A stretch of 64,000 bases of DNA, taken from positions 1 through 64,000 of the forward strand of contig JBQCHG010000055.1 in assembly GCA_051954935.1 (NCBI GenBank), in the 5' to 3' direction. The stretch's first letter is position 1, and the number at the start of each line of letters is the position of its first letter. The position numbers and the translations under genes are program-made. Source of the stretch: 66-474 sp051954935. GTDB lineage: Bacteria > Pseudomonadota > Gammaproteobacteria > Xanthomonadales > Rhodanobacteraceae. This document shows positions 15,116-24,565 of this stretch, piece after piece. Under the pieces are notes generated by a model that worked only from the letters and a program-made list of their open reading frames with translations, was not told the DNA's origin and did not search any database.

Positions 15116-16000
15116 TCAGTTGAACAACTGCGGCAGCCGGCTGCGGTAGCGGCGGCTGAAGTTCACGTGGCTGCCGTCGGCGAGGATGATGCGGTAATCG
15201 CCGCTGTCCCATGGCTGGATTTCGCGGATGCGATCCAGGTTCACGATATGGCCGCGGTGCACCCGCGCGAAGCGCTTCGAATCCAGCTTGCGCTCCAGCG
15301 CGACCAGCGATTCGCGCAGCGGATACGTGCTGCCCTGCGCGTGGATGGTGACGTAGTTGCCGTCGGCCTCAATGCGGTCGATGTCGGCGGTGTTGAGGAT
15401 GAACTCACGGTTGAGCTTCTTCACCACCAGTCGTTCCAGCGGCGCGGGTTCCGGCATGGCCGGTTCAGCGGCGGCGGTCGGCACTTCCGCCGGCGTGATC
15501 TGGCTTTCCAGCCACAACCGGTAAATGCGGAAGGCCTGCAGACCGGCGATGACTAACCCATACGTGACGAAGTCCTTGCGGTATTCATAGACCCAGTCGC
15601 TCAGCCACGGCCCGAACCGGTAATGACCGCCAAGCAGGCCATAGCCGAGCTTGCGCAGCAGCACCATGCCCCCGACATGGATCAGCGAGAACACCGGCGT
15701 GACCGCAAGGTGCAGCGGCACCGCCCAGCGCCACGTGTGAGAGGTGATCGGCGCGCGCCGATAGAGCCACGCCAGGAATGGGATCAGCGTCCACAGCAGT
15801 GCGGCGCTGGAGTATTCCCACACGACCGGTTCCCACCATTGCAACGGATCGCCCTGGCGTGCGTGATCGGTCAGCGCGGTAAACACATTCGCGGTACAGA
15901 TCGCCGCGGTGATGCCGCCGAAAATCAGAACCTGCCGGACCAGCAGCCTGTGCCGGATGCCGGCAGGCGTGAGCTGCGGGGCGGGTGGGGGCATCGCCAT
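15116..16000 (-). CDS. Membrane-bound LytTR transcriptional regulator
   Basis: About 294 residues. The N-terminal half holds about four hydrophobic segments (FGGITAAICTANVFTAL, YSSAALLWTLIPFLAWLY, AVPLHLAVTPVFSLIHVGG, TYGLVIAGLQAFRIY), then an Ala/Pro/Glu linker and a LytTR DNA-binding domain from about residue 195 (DIDRIEADGNYVTIHA, RFARVHRGHIVNLDRIREIQ). No receiver is present, so it is a one-component regulator anchored in the inner membrane. I use the ATG at 16000, with ATG 15994 close behind; a TTG at 16027 would overlap purB. No good ribosome site is visible, so coupling to purB translation is possible. Likely target: the downstream PQQ dehydrogenase (inference). Confidence 0.8.
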   Translation of the reverse strand: MAMPPPAPQLTPAGIRHRLLVRQVLIFGGITAAICTANVFTALTDHARQGDPLQWWEPVVWEYSSAALLWTLIPFLAWLYRRAPITSHTWRWAVPLHLAVTPVFSLIHVGGMVLLRKLGYGLLGGHYRFGPWLSDWVYEYRKDFVTYGLVIAGLQAFRIYRLWLESQITPAEVPTAAAEPAMPEPAPLERLVVKKLNREFILNTADIDRIEADGNYVTIHAQGSTYPLRESLVALERKLDSKRFARVHRGHIVNLDRIREIQPWDSGDYRIILADGSHVNFSRRYRSRLPQLFN

Positions 16001-16010
16001 CGTGCGGCGA

Positions 16011-17378
16011 TCAGATGCCGCGGGCAAGCCCGGCGGCGAGGCCGGTATAGGTGCCGGGCGTCAACTCAAGCAGCCGTTGCTTCGCATCGGCGGGAAGTTG
16101 CAGCGAGTCGATGAATTCGCGCAGCGATTCGCGCGTGATGCCTTTGCCGCGCGTCAGCGCCTTCAGCTGTTCGTACGGTTCCGGCAAACCATGGCGGCGC
16201 ATCACGGTCTGGATCGCTTCGGCCAGCACTTCCCAGCTTGCCTCCAGGTCGGCGGCGAGCCGCGCCTCATGCACCTGCAGCTTGTTCAGTCCACGCATCA
16301 GTGCATCGAACGCCACGAGCGTGTGGCCGAATGCGGTGCCGAGGGCGCGCAGCACTGTGGAGTCGGTGAGGTCCCGCTGCCAGCGGCTGATCGGCAGCTT
16401 CTCGCTGAAATGCCCGAACAGCGCATTCGCCAGGCCGAAATTGCCTTCGGCATTTTCGAAATCAATGGGATTGACCTTGTGCGGCATGGTCGAGGAGCCG
16501 ACTTCGCCCGCCTTCAACTGCTGGCGGAAGTAACCGAGCGAGATATAGCCCCACACGTCGCGCGCGAGGTCGATCAGGATGGTATTGACGCGCCGCATGC
16601 AGTCGCAGAACTCGGCGATGCCGTCGTGCGGTTCGATCTGCGTCGTGTATTCGTTCCATTGCAGGCCGAGCGATTCCACGAACTGTTTCGACAGCGTGCG
16701 CCAGTCCACGTCGGGATAGGCAATCACGTGCGCGTTGAAATTGCCGACCGCGCCATTGATCTTGCCGGGGATCCCGATCGAGGCGAGTTGCGCGCGTTGG
16801 CGCTCGAGCCTCGAGACCACGTTCGCCAGCTCCTTGCCCAGCGTGGTGGGGGATGCGGTCTGGCCGTGCGTGCGCGAGAGCATCGGCAGCGCGGCATTCG
16901 CGTGCGCCAGTTCGCGCAGTTTCGCAACTATCTTGGCGATCGCCGGCATCAGCACCGTGTCGCGCGCGTCGCGCAGCATCAGCGCGTAGGAAAGATTGTT
17001 GATGTCCTCGCTGGTGCAGGCGAAGTGCACGAACTCTTTCGCTTGCGCAAGCTCCGGCTTGTCGCCAATGCGTTCCTTGATGAAGTATTCGACCGCCTTG
17101 ACGTCGTGGTTGGTCGTGGCCTCGATCTGCTTGATGCACGCCGCGTCCTCCACCGAAAAATCCTGGGAGATCTTTTTCAGGGCATCCCGCGTGGGAGCGG
17201 GGAACGGCGGCAACTCGGCAATGCCCGGATGCGCGGCCAACACCAGCAGCCATTCGATTTCCACCTGCATGCGGCACTTGATCAGCCCGTATTCGCTGAA
17301 AATCGGCCGCAGTGCGTCGGCTTTGGCGGCGTAGCGGCCGTCCAGCGGGGAAAGGGCGGTAAGGGGATCGAGGGGCAT
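16011..17378 (-). CDS. purB: Adenylosuccinate lyase
   Basis: A 455-residue enzyme of de novo purine synthesis: cleaves SAICAR to AICAR and adenylosuccinate to AMP, both releasing fumarate. Superfamily signature GSSTMPHKVNPIDFENAEGN is complete, with SRTHGQTASPTTLGKE and FVHFACTSEDINNL as the other active-site blocks. Length equals that of E. coli PurB. Divergent from fumC across 83 bases: the next gene uses the fumarate that PurB makes. The stop lies close to the LytTR start. Confidence 0.95.
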   Translation of the reverse strand: MPLDPLTALSPLDGRYAAKADALRPIFSEYGLIKCRMQVEIEWLLVLAAHPGIAELPPFPAPTRDALKKISQDFSVEDAACIKQIEATTNHDVKAVEYFIKERIGDKPELAQAKEFVHFACTSEDINNLSYALMLRDARDTVLMPAIAKIVAKLRELAHANAALPMLSRTHGQTASPTTLGKELANVVSRLERQRAQLASIGIPGKINGAVGNFNAHVIAYPDVDWRTLSKQFVESLGLQWNEYTTQIEPHDGIAEFCDCMRRVNTILIDLARDVWGYISLGYFRQQLKAGEVGSSTMPHKVNPIDFENAEGNFGLANALFGHFSEKLPISRWQRDLTDSTVLRALGTAFGHTLVAFDALMRGLNKLQVHEARLAADLEASWEVLAEAIQTVMRRHGLPEPYEQLKALTRGKGITRESLREFIDSLQLPADAKQRLLELTPGTYTGLAAGLARGI

Positions 17379-17461
17379 GGCGGGATTCCGGGTCGCGGCG
17401 CTGCGTAGTTTAACGGCGGCTCGCTATACTTGTCGGCTGTGTCTTCGCATGGGCCAAAGCA

Positions 17462-18862
<1,401 letters not shown>

Positions 18863-18989
18863 AGAACCCCGTTGCGGAAGCTCTTCAGCGGACTGGAAAA
18901 TTTTCAAGGATCGATGACTTGCGGCACTGCCGTACGAGCGATCGTGCGCGATGCTGTGCTTGATGATTCATTGTTGGGGTAAGAGGATC

Positions 18990-20267
18990 ATGAAACAAAC
19001 GTTCCTGAAGCATGCACTATGGGCGGCGCTGTTCGCCGCGGGCGCCGCGATGGCACAGGATGCCGCGATCAGCGGCGCGGATTTCATGCACGGCAAGGCC
19101 GATGCGCAGTTGGCCGCGATCGGTGGCAAGGCAGCGTTAGACGGCCAGACCGTGGTCGTCACCGCGCCGACCTACTGGCAGCCGAAGGTGGCCGCCAAGA
19201 TTCGCGCGGGCGCGCATGGCAAGCCGGTGGCGATCCGTTTCTCGAACGGCTTTTACGAAAACGTGCTGGTGCGCACCGAATCGGCCGCGCCGGCGGAAGC
19301 CGCAGCAAAGCCGGAGCCGAAGCCGGTCGGGAAGCCGGAAGCAAAACCCGAGTCGAAAGTTGCGGCGAAGCCCGAATCGAAGGCGGAAGCCAAGCCGGAC
19401 GTCAGGGTCGCGAAAGTCGAGAAACCGGAGATCAAGCCGGCGCCGGCCGCTGCACCGACCGCCAAGCCGGTCGTTGCGGCCGCTCCGCCCAGGCCGGCAG
19501 AAGCCCCGCGTGCCGCGGCATCCACGCCGTTGCAGGCGCCCGCGCAACAGACTGTCGCGAGCGTATCGCCGCAGTCTGCGCCACAGGCCGCGAGCGACGT
19601 CATGGAGGTGCCGCAGGTTTCACATCAGCCGGCGGTGGTGCCGATTCCGACCACGGCGATCGACACGGCGAGCGCCAGGCCGGCCATGCCGGAATCGTCG
19701 CGGCAATCGGATGCCGTGGTACGCCAGCGCATGCTCGCTTCATTGAACGACGGGCGCCCGGCCATGGGCTCGCTGACCGAAGGTCAGTTGCAATCCGGCG
19801 ATCAGGTGTATGCCGATGGCGATACGTTCGCGGTGGTGCGTCTGGAAGGATTGCAGCGGAGCCTGTACTGGCTGCAGGGGCCGGTGGATCTGCAGCGCGT
19901 GCAGTACATGCCGCAAGCCGATGGGCGTTATCAGGTTACCGGCACGATAGATACGAAGGCACCGCCCGTGCATCGGAACGGCGGCCACAATGTCGTTGTC
20001 TCCGATGTGCCGCCCGCGGGTTCCGCGGCCCGCGGGAGACTCGAACAGCGTTACAACAATGGGCTGCCGATTACCGGCAGCCTGAGCGCGGCGCGCCTGC
20101 AACCGGAGGACCGCCTGTTGGTGGACGGCAGCTCGATCATCGTTGCGCGCCGGGAAGGCAACAGCATGGCGCGTTACTGGTTGAGCGGCTCGATTGACCT
20201 GGGGCAGACGGGCATCCAGAAAATGGACGGCAACGTGTACCGGGTGATCGGCAACAATCTGCACTGA
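18990..20267 (+). CDS. Secreted Lys/Pro/Ala-rich protein of unknown function
   Basis: 425 residues, not recognised. A signal peptide (MKQTFLKHALWAALFAAGAAMA, cleavage before QDA) precedes a short globular part with FMHGKADAQLAAIGGKAAL. Residues from about 98 to 240 are low-complexity, with imperfect repeats of the type KPEAKPES and runs of Ala/Pro/Lys, then Gln/Ser/Val-rich sequence. The last 180 residues are globular and contain two similar halves: LNDGRPAMGSLTEGQLQSGDQVYADGDTFAVVR and YNNGLPITGSLSAARLQPEDRLLVDGSSIIVAR. The start has AGAGGA upstream. A periplasmic, perhaps wall-spanning, protein is likely. Confidence 0.7.
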   Translation: MKQTFLKHALWAALFAAGAAMAQDAAISGADFMHGKADAQLAAIGGKAALDGQTVVVTAPTYWQPKVAAKIRAGAHGKPVAIRFSNGFYENVLVRTESAAPAEAAAKPEPKPVGKPEAKPESKVAAKPESKAEAKPDVRVAKVEKPEIKPAPAAAPTAKPVVAAAPPRPAEAPRAAASTPLQAPAQQTVASVSPQSAPQAASDVMEVPQVSHQPAVVPIPTTAIDTASARPAMPESSRQSDAVVRQRMLASLNDGRPAMGSLTEGQLQSGDQVYADGDTFAVVRLEGLQRSLYWLQGPVDLQRVQYMPQADGRYQVTGTIDTKAPPVHRNGGHNVVVSDVPPAGSAARGRLEQRYNNGLPITGSLSAARLQPEDRLLVDGSSIIVARREGNSMARYWLSGSIDLGQTGIQKMDGNVYRVIGNNLH

Positions 20268-20271
20268 AAAA

Positions 20272-20325
20272 GGCGGGTCCAGGCCCGCCACTTCCCCGAC
20301 CTTGCTCGCGAGAGCGAGGTCGGGG
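20272..20325. terminator. Double terminator between convergent genes
   Basis: Hairpin 1 is GGCGGG...CCCGCC (20272-20289). Hairpin 2 is a near-perfect 14-bp stem, CCCCGACCTTGCTC-GCGA-GAGCGAGGTCGGGG in two arms, at 20294-20325. They separate the secreted-protein gene from the convergent lipoprotein gene. Confidence 0.7.
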
Positions 20326-20344
20326 GACCGCCCCGCAAGTCCGA

Positions 20345-20893
20345 TCACCCGTTCGCGCTGGCGACCACGTGCCTCTCGCAGCGGACCTCGCCGCGGAACA
20401 CCGCGTAAGGCTTGAACGCCGGCAGCGCAGTGCCGAGTTCAGCCTGGGTGGTCTTCAGTTGCTTGAGATCGCCGCACAGGTGCATCGCGGCGGTTTCCAC
20501 CACCTTGCTGCGCGCATCCATCTCGTGATCGATCTGATCCGGCTTGCCGGAGAGCAGCCCGTCGAATACGGTGCCGATCGCGTGCACGCCCAGCGCGGCG
20601 CCGGCCTTGCCGGTGGCGATGCCGTCATCGCGCACGCTGACCGCTTCGCCGTAGAACTTCTTCATCAGGTCGCGTTGCGCCGGCGTCAGCGCCACCGCAT
20701 TGTCGCCGACGCGAAAATCGCCGTTGGAGGCGATGCGTGCATCCGCATGCCCCGGTGCGGTGACTACCAGCGAGCCGCTGTCGAAGCTGATGTGCAAATT
20801 GCCGCTGACGTGCGCGTCGAAGGAATCCGAACCGGAACACGCGGCCAGCGTGGGCGCGAGCAGCAGCGGGAGCAACAAGAGTTTCGCTTTCAT
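20345..20893 (-). CDS. DUF2884-like (YggN-type) lipoprotein, paralogue 1
   Basis: 182 residues. Lipoprotein signal with lipobox LAACS, then a small globular domain: a strand-rich start ending ARIASNGDFRVGDNAVAL, followed by TPAQRDLMKKFYGEAVSVRDDGIATGKAGAALG and a helical end with two Cys (HLCGDL, VRCERH). The 'Ala-Gln-Arg' block after the strand resembles YggN/DUF2884. No known function. Paralogue of the gene 80 bases upstream and the last gene of the GntR-ABC operon. Start by lipoprotein signal at 20893. Confidence 0.72.
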   Translation of the reverse strand: MKAKLLLLPLLLAPTLAACSGSDSFDAHVSGNLHISFDSGSLVVTAPGHADARIASNGDFRVGDNAVALTPAQRDLMKKFYGEAVSVRDDGIATGKAGAALGVHAIGTVFDGLLSGKPDQIDHEMDARSKVVETAAMHLCGDLKQLKTTQAELGTALPAFKPYAVFRGEVRCERHVVASANG

Positions 20894-20973
20894 GGTGTTT
20901 TCCCTGAGCAGGTAGGCTGCATCAAATCGCTTCAGCGGCGGATCCGTTCCGGGAGGCCTGCGCCAGTCAACCC

Positions 20974-21600
20974 TCACCGTGTGCTGGCCGAATTCGATGG
21001 TGGTGAAGACGCCTTCGGCGGCTGCGGCGGAACCGGCGGCACGGGTGGCGGCGGAGGGCGATTTCCGTCGTCGTCGCACTGCATGTCACCGCCAAAATAA
21101 CTTATGCCGTCGCCAAACACCGCGAACGGGCGGAAGGCAGGCAGTAGTGCGACGAGTTCGCCTTGCGTTGCCTTCAACCGGCCGAGATCGCCGCACATTC
21201 GTTGTGCTGTGGCGTCGACGACCTTGCCGCGCGCATTGATGTCCTGGTCGATCCTTTCGGGCGTCCCCGCGACCAGGTTGTTCACGGCGCTGCTGATTGC
21301 GTGCATGCCGAGGGCCGCGCCTTCCTTGCCGGTTGCGATGCCATCATCGCGCACCGCCAGCACCTGCCTGTAGTAGCGCTTCAGCAGCGCGCGTTGTGAA
21401 GGATTGACCGCAACGGCGTTGTTGCCGATCGCCAAGTCGCCGTTCGCGCTGACGCGCGCATCGGGGTTGCTGGGGGTTTTCACCACCACGGTATCGCCAA
21501 CGAACGAAACGTACTGGCCTGACGCGGAGCCGCCATGGTCGGAACAGGCGGCCAGCACGGGGGCTAGCAGGAGCGGGAGGAGCAGGACTTTCGGTTGCAT
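20974..21600 (-). CDS. DUF2884-like lipoprotein, paralogue 2
   Basis: 208 residues. Signal MQPKVLLLPLLLAPVLAACS with lipobox LAACS, then the same domain as its downstream neighbour (ARVSANGDLAIGNNAVAV, SQRALLKRYYRQVLAVRDDGIATGKEGAALGMHAI), ending in a Pro-rich tail (RPPPPPVPPVPPQPP) absent from paralogue 1. The pair looks like a tandem duplication. It starts 17 bases beyond the ABC permease stop, so it is in the same transcript and may serve that transporter (inference). Confidence 0.72.
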   Translation of the reverse strand: MQPKVLLLPLLLAPVLAACSDHGGSASGQYVSFVGDTVVVKTPSNPDARVSANGDLAIGNNAVAVNPSQRALLKRYYRQVLAVRDDGIATGKEGAALGMHAISSAVNNLVAGTPERIDQDINARGKVVDATAQRMCGDLGRLKATQGELVALLPAFRPFAVFGDGISYFGGDMQCDDDGNRPPPPPVPPVPPQPPKASSPPSNSASTR

Positions 21601-21616
21601 GGGATTCCCTGGATTC

Positions 21617-22588
21617 TCAGGCTTCGTCACGCCAGCGGCGGAACCAGATGGCGGCGGCGATCAAGGCGATGCCCACTGCCGCGCCGATCCACATTTCCGG
21701 GGTTGCGAACGCCTGTGCCATGGACGGATAACTGATCGCGGACAGCTCGCCATAATGCATCGTGTGGCTCGCGCTGTCGGGATTCATCCAGCCGCCGGGC
21801 ACGACGCTCAGCAGCAGGCGCGCGGCGATCTGGCCCCAGTAGAAATCCTGGCGGATGTGCGGCAGGCCGAGCAGGCCGACCCAGATGTTCAGCAGGCCCG
21901 CCACCGCCGGAATGATGATCGCCCACAAAAACGGCTTGCTGCGCACGGCCGAAGACCACAGCAGCAGCCAGCCCACGGTCGGCAGCGCCCACACCGCATC
22001 CACCGGCACCATGGCCAGCATGTGCAGCCACACAGAGAACGGTTCGACGTGGCCCCAGACGAACCCGAATGGATTCACGCCATGCGCGCCCAGCCAGATG
22101 CTGACGATGATCTGGGTGACGATGTAGCCGGCCAGCGCGATGCCGACGGCGATCAACGGCGCTACGATGATCCCGGCGAACACCTTCGACAGCACGGTGC
22201 CGGTATCCGACAGCGGCAGCGATTTCCAGAACAGGATGCTGCGATCCTTGCGATCGTCGTAGAGCGCGCCGAGCAGGTAGAAGAAGATCACGAACGACAG
22301 CACTACCGCGACGATCGAGCCGAACAGCAACATGGTTGCGTCCAGCATCTTCACGAACTGGCCGATGTCGTTGGCCGAGGCCTCGCTCAGCATCTGGCTG
22401 AGCGACGCACCGCCCATATAGACGTGCTCCATGCCCATCCGCGCTTTCATCACCTCGCCGGCGATGATGCCGAGAACCGTGATGATGATGATGGCTGCCG
22501 CGGCCCAGAACGGCGCCCACAGGAACCCGCGACGCGATTCCCAGTATTCGCGCTTCACCAGCCAACCGAAGGTGGTCATGGAGTTCAT
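21617..22588 (-). CDS. ABC transporter permease
   Basis: A 323-residue inner-membrane protein of the ABC-2/YtrC-like type. A large segment with MEHVYMGGASLSQML follows the first membrane helix; about six helices are visible (WAPFWAAAAIIIITVLGII, FGSIVAVVLSFVIFFYLLGALY, VAPLIAVGIALAGYIVTQII, AVWALPTVGWLLLW, FLWAIIIPAVAGLLNIWVG, IGAAVGIALIAAAIWF). YDDRKDRSILFWKSLPLSD is the conserved cytoplasmic coupling loop of these permeases. Its start overlaps the ATPase stop by ATGA. Transport substrate unknown. Confidence 0.82.
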   Translation of the reverse strand: MNSMTTFGWLVKREYWESRRGFLWAPFWAAAAIIIITVLGIIAGEVMKARMGMEHVYMGGASLSQMLSEASANDIGQFVKMLDATMLLFGSIVAVVLSFVIFFYLLGALYDDRKDRSILFWKSLPLSDTGTVLSKVFAGIIVAPLIAVGIALAGYIVTQIIVSIWLGAHGVNPFGFVWGHVEPFSVWLHMLAMVPVDAVWALPTVGWLLLWSSAVRSKPFLWAIIIPAVAGLLNIWVGLLGLPHIRQDFYWGQIAARLLLSVVPGGWMNPDSASHTMHYGELSAISYPSMAQAFATPEMWIGAAVGIALIAAAIWFRRWRDEA

Positions 22589-23496
22589 GCGTAGGTCCCT
22601 TTCATGGTGGCGACGAACAGGTCGGCGACCGAGGGCCGCCGCACTTCGCCCAATTGCGCGAGCTGCGCCGGCGCGACGCCGTCGAACAGGAAGATGCTCT
22701 TGCCGAACACCTGGCGTTCATCCAGCGGATGCAGCGCGCGCGCGGCTTCCGCGTGCCCGGGGTCGACCATCACCTCGGCGAAGCGCTCGCCCAGCGCATC
22801 CATCGGCGTGTCCAGCACGATCTTGCCGTCGCGAATGAACAGCAGGTCGGTGAGGATGTGCTCGATTTCCTCGACCTGGTGCGTGGTGACGAGGATGGTC
22901 TTGTTCTCGTCGAAGTAGTCTTCCAGCAGCCTCTGGTAGAACTGCTTGCGATACAGGATGTCCAGCCCCAACGTGGGCTCGTCCAGCACCAGCAACCGCG
23001 CATCGATCGCCATCACGATCGCGAGGTGCAATTGCACGATCATGCCCTTGGACATCTGCCGCACCCGCTGATTCGGCTGCAGCTTGGTGCGGGCGATGAA
23101 GCGCTCGCATCGCGTGCGGTCGAAGCGCGGATGGATGCCCGCCACGAAATCGATCACCTGGCTCACGGTAATCCAGCGAGGCAGTGTGGCCACGTCGGCG
23201 ATGAAGCAGACCTGCTGCATCAACGCGGGACGTTCTCTTCGCGGATCCAGCCCCAGCACCGAGAGTTCGCCTTCGAAATCGGTGAGGCCAAGGATCGCCT
23301 TCAGCGCGGTGGTCTTGCCTGCGCCATTTGGACCTATCAGGCCGACAATGCGGCCGGCGTGCACGTCGAAGCGGGTATGGTCGAGCGCGACGGTCTTGCC
23401 GTAGCGCTTGCTCAAACCGGCTGCGTGGATCACGGTGGCGCCCGATGCGCGCACATCGGTATCGGGTTCGGCCACGGCATGGCTGGTCGCGCTCAT
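22585..23496 (-). CDS. ABC transporter ATP-binding protein (YtrB-like)
   Basis: A 303-residue cytoplasmic ATPase partner of the permease. Walker A GPNGAGKT is at 55-62, Walker B LLVLDEPTLGLD at 168-179, and the H-loop is in LVTTHQVEEIEH. The signature is MSKGM (148-152) in place of LSGGQ, as is common in YtrB-type exporters. The C-terminal 80 residues form an extra domain. Its ATG overlaps the gntR stop in TGATG, so translation is coupled. Substrate unknown; YtrB-type systems respond to cell-wall or membrane stress in other bacteria. Confidence 0.85.
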   Translation of the reverse strand: MSATSHAVAEPDTDVRASGATVIHAAGLSKRYGKTVALDHTRFDVHAGRIVGLIGPNGAGKTTALKAILGLTDFEGELSVLGLDPRRERPALMQQVCFIADVATLPRWITVSQVIDFVAGIHPRFDRTRCERFIARTKLQPNQRVRQMSKGMIVQLHLAIVMAIDARLLVLDEPTLGLDILYRKQFYQRLLEDYFDENKTILVTTHQVEEIEHILTDLLFIRDGKIVLDTPMDALGERFAEVMVDPGHAEAARALHPLDERQVFGKSIFLFDGVAPAQLAQLGEVRRPSVADLFVATMKGTYA

Positions 23497-23861
23497 CAGG
23501 ATTTCCTCTTGTCGGCTTGTGCCATCAGCTTTTCGAGATCGAGCCCCATGCGCCTGATGCGCGCGTGCAGCGCCGGCCATTCTTCGCGCAGGAAGCGTTC
23601 GCGTTCGGATTTCAGCAGCAGTTCGCGCGCGCCTTCGGTGACGTACATGCCGAGGCCGCGGCGCTTCTCGACCAGTTGCTCGTCCACCAATTCCTGGTAG
23701 GCCTTGGAGACGGTGAGCGGATTGATCTGGTATTCGGCCGCCACCTGGCGCACCGAGGGCAGGGGGTCGCCCTCCTTGAGCGCCTCGTCCAGGATCATCG
23801 CCACCACGCGTTCGCGCAGTTGGCGGTAGATCGGCACATTGTCGTTCCAGGTGATGCTCAT
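23496..23861 (-). CDS. GntR family regulator, YtrA subfamily
   Basis: 121 residues: a winged helix-turn-helix (PLPSVRQVAAEYQINPLTVSKAYQEL, then the wing EKRRGLGMYVTEGA) followed by only about 45 residues of helix, the short dimerisation tail typical of the YtrA subgroup, which normally represses its own ABC operon. Second gene of the operon. The 22-bp palindrome at 24279-24300, overlapping the operon promoter, is the obvious candidate operator. The inducer is unknown. Confidence 0.85.
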   Translation of the reverse strand: MSITWNDNVPIYRQLRERVVAMILDEALKEGDPLPSVRQVAAEYQINPLTVSKAYQELVDEQLVEKRRGLGMYVTEGARELLLKSERERFLREEWPALHARIRRMGLDLEKLMAQADKRKS

Positions 23862-23933
23862 TTACTTGTCCTCGCCGGTGGCGGGAGTGAACGGCACTGG
23901 CCGCGCATCATCCTGGACACGAGGCCTTGGTGC

Positions 23934-24248
23934 TCAGCGAACGCCCACGGCGGGCTCGGCGAACGAATAGTAGGGCATGTCAATCCCGGTGCCCTCCAGG
24001 GAAGCGCTATCCAGACCCTTCGAGCCGCTCGCGTGAGCGGCATGGCCGAATGCGCGTTCGTAATCGGCGGCGGTCGGGCGCACGACGATGGCCGGCAGGG
24101 TCTGGAGGGGTTGCGGCTGCGCCGTGGTGCCGACCGCGGCGGGCAGTACGCGCTGGGCCGAGGCATTCGCATAGGCGCGGATGCCGACGATTCCTGCGCT
24201 GGCGATCAACAATGAAGCGGCGAAGGTCAACGGCTTGCTGGCGTTCAT
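23934..24248 (-). CDS. Small exported protein of unknown function
   Basis: 104 residues with an N-terminal signal peptide or single anchor (MNASKPLTFAASLLIASAGIVGIRA), a Gln/Pro/Leu linker, and then ATVVRPTA-like sequence (LPAIVVRPTAADYERAFG). No family recognised. Start fixed by AAGGAG 6 bases upstream. It is the first gene after the GntR-regulated promoter, so it is the most directly controlled gene of the operon, 72 bases before gntR. Confidence 0.65.
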   Translation of the reverse strand: MNASKPLTFAASLLIASAGIVGIRAYANASAQRVLPAAVGTTAQPQPLQTLPAIVVRPTAADYERAFGHAAHASGSKGLDSASLEGTGIDMPYYSFAEPAVGVR

Positions 24249-24278
24249 GGCGGTCTCCTTGGGTGACCGTGTTGAGTA

Positions 24279-24318
24279 GTGTTGTAGTTAACTATAACAC
24301 CAAAAATGCCCCTGTCAA
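24279..24318 (-). promoter_or_regulatory. Sigma-70 promoter with palindromic operator for the GntR-ABC operon
   Basis: On the minus strand, TTGACA (24313-24318, perfect -35), a 16-base spacer and TATAGT (24291-24296, -10). The -10 lies inside a 22-bp near-perfect palindrome (24279-24300): GTGTT, then G, the symmetric TAGTTAACTA, T, and AACAC, with a single mismatched pair. YtrA-type regulators bind such GTGTn-type inverted repeats over their own promoters, so repression by the operon's GntR protein is expected. Binding itself is inference. Confidence 0.75.
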
Positions 24319-24469
24319 GCGCCTGCTGCGTCCCAGGTCTTCAGTCATGGGTGGAAGAAATTGCCGTGCATTACCGGAGGCGGACGGAGCGGACCGCGCG
24401 TTGACGACCACCGCTCACCGCCAACCTGACTGAAACCAAGCCGAAGCTGTACGGTCAAACCGTGCTGCG

Positions 24470-24498
24470 TTGCCAAGCGAACGCGTCGCACGCACAAT
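24470..24498 (+). promoter_or_regulatory. Putative fkpA promoter
   Basis: TTGCCA (24470-24475), 17-base spacer, CACAAT (24493-24498), 67 bases before the FKBP start. Four of six matches in each box. The rest of the 24319-24469 gap holds nothing I recognise. Confidence 0.4.
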
Positions 24499-24565
24499 GA
24501 ATGGCTCGGCCGTTTGCGCGGCCTCGTCCCGGCAGCGCCGGTTCACCCAAACAGAGGATTTTCCG

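Noticed and set aside
17379..17461. Strong promoter for fumC
   Set aside because: TATACT at 17425 is a plausible -10, but no -35 is found at 16-18 bases, so it is only mentioned with fumC.
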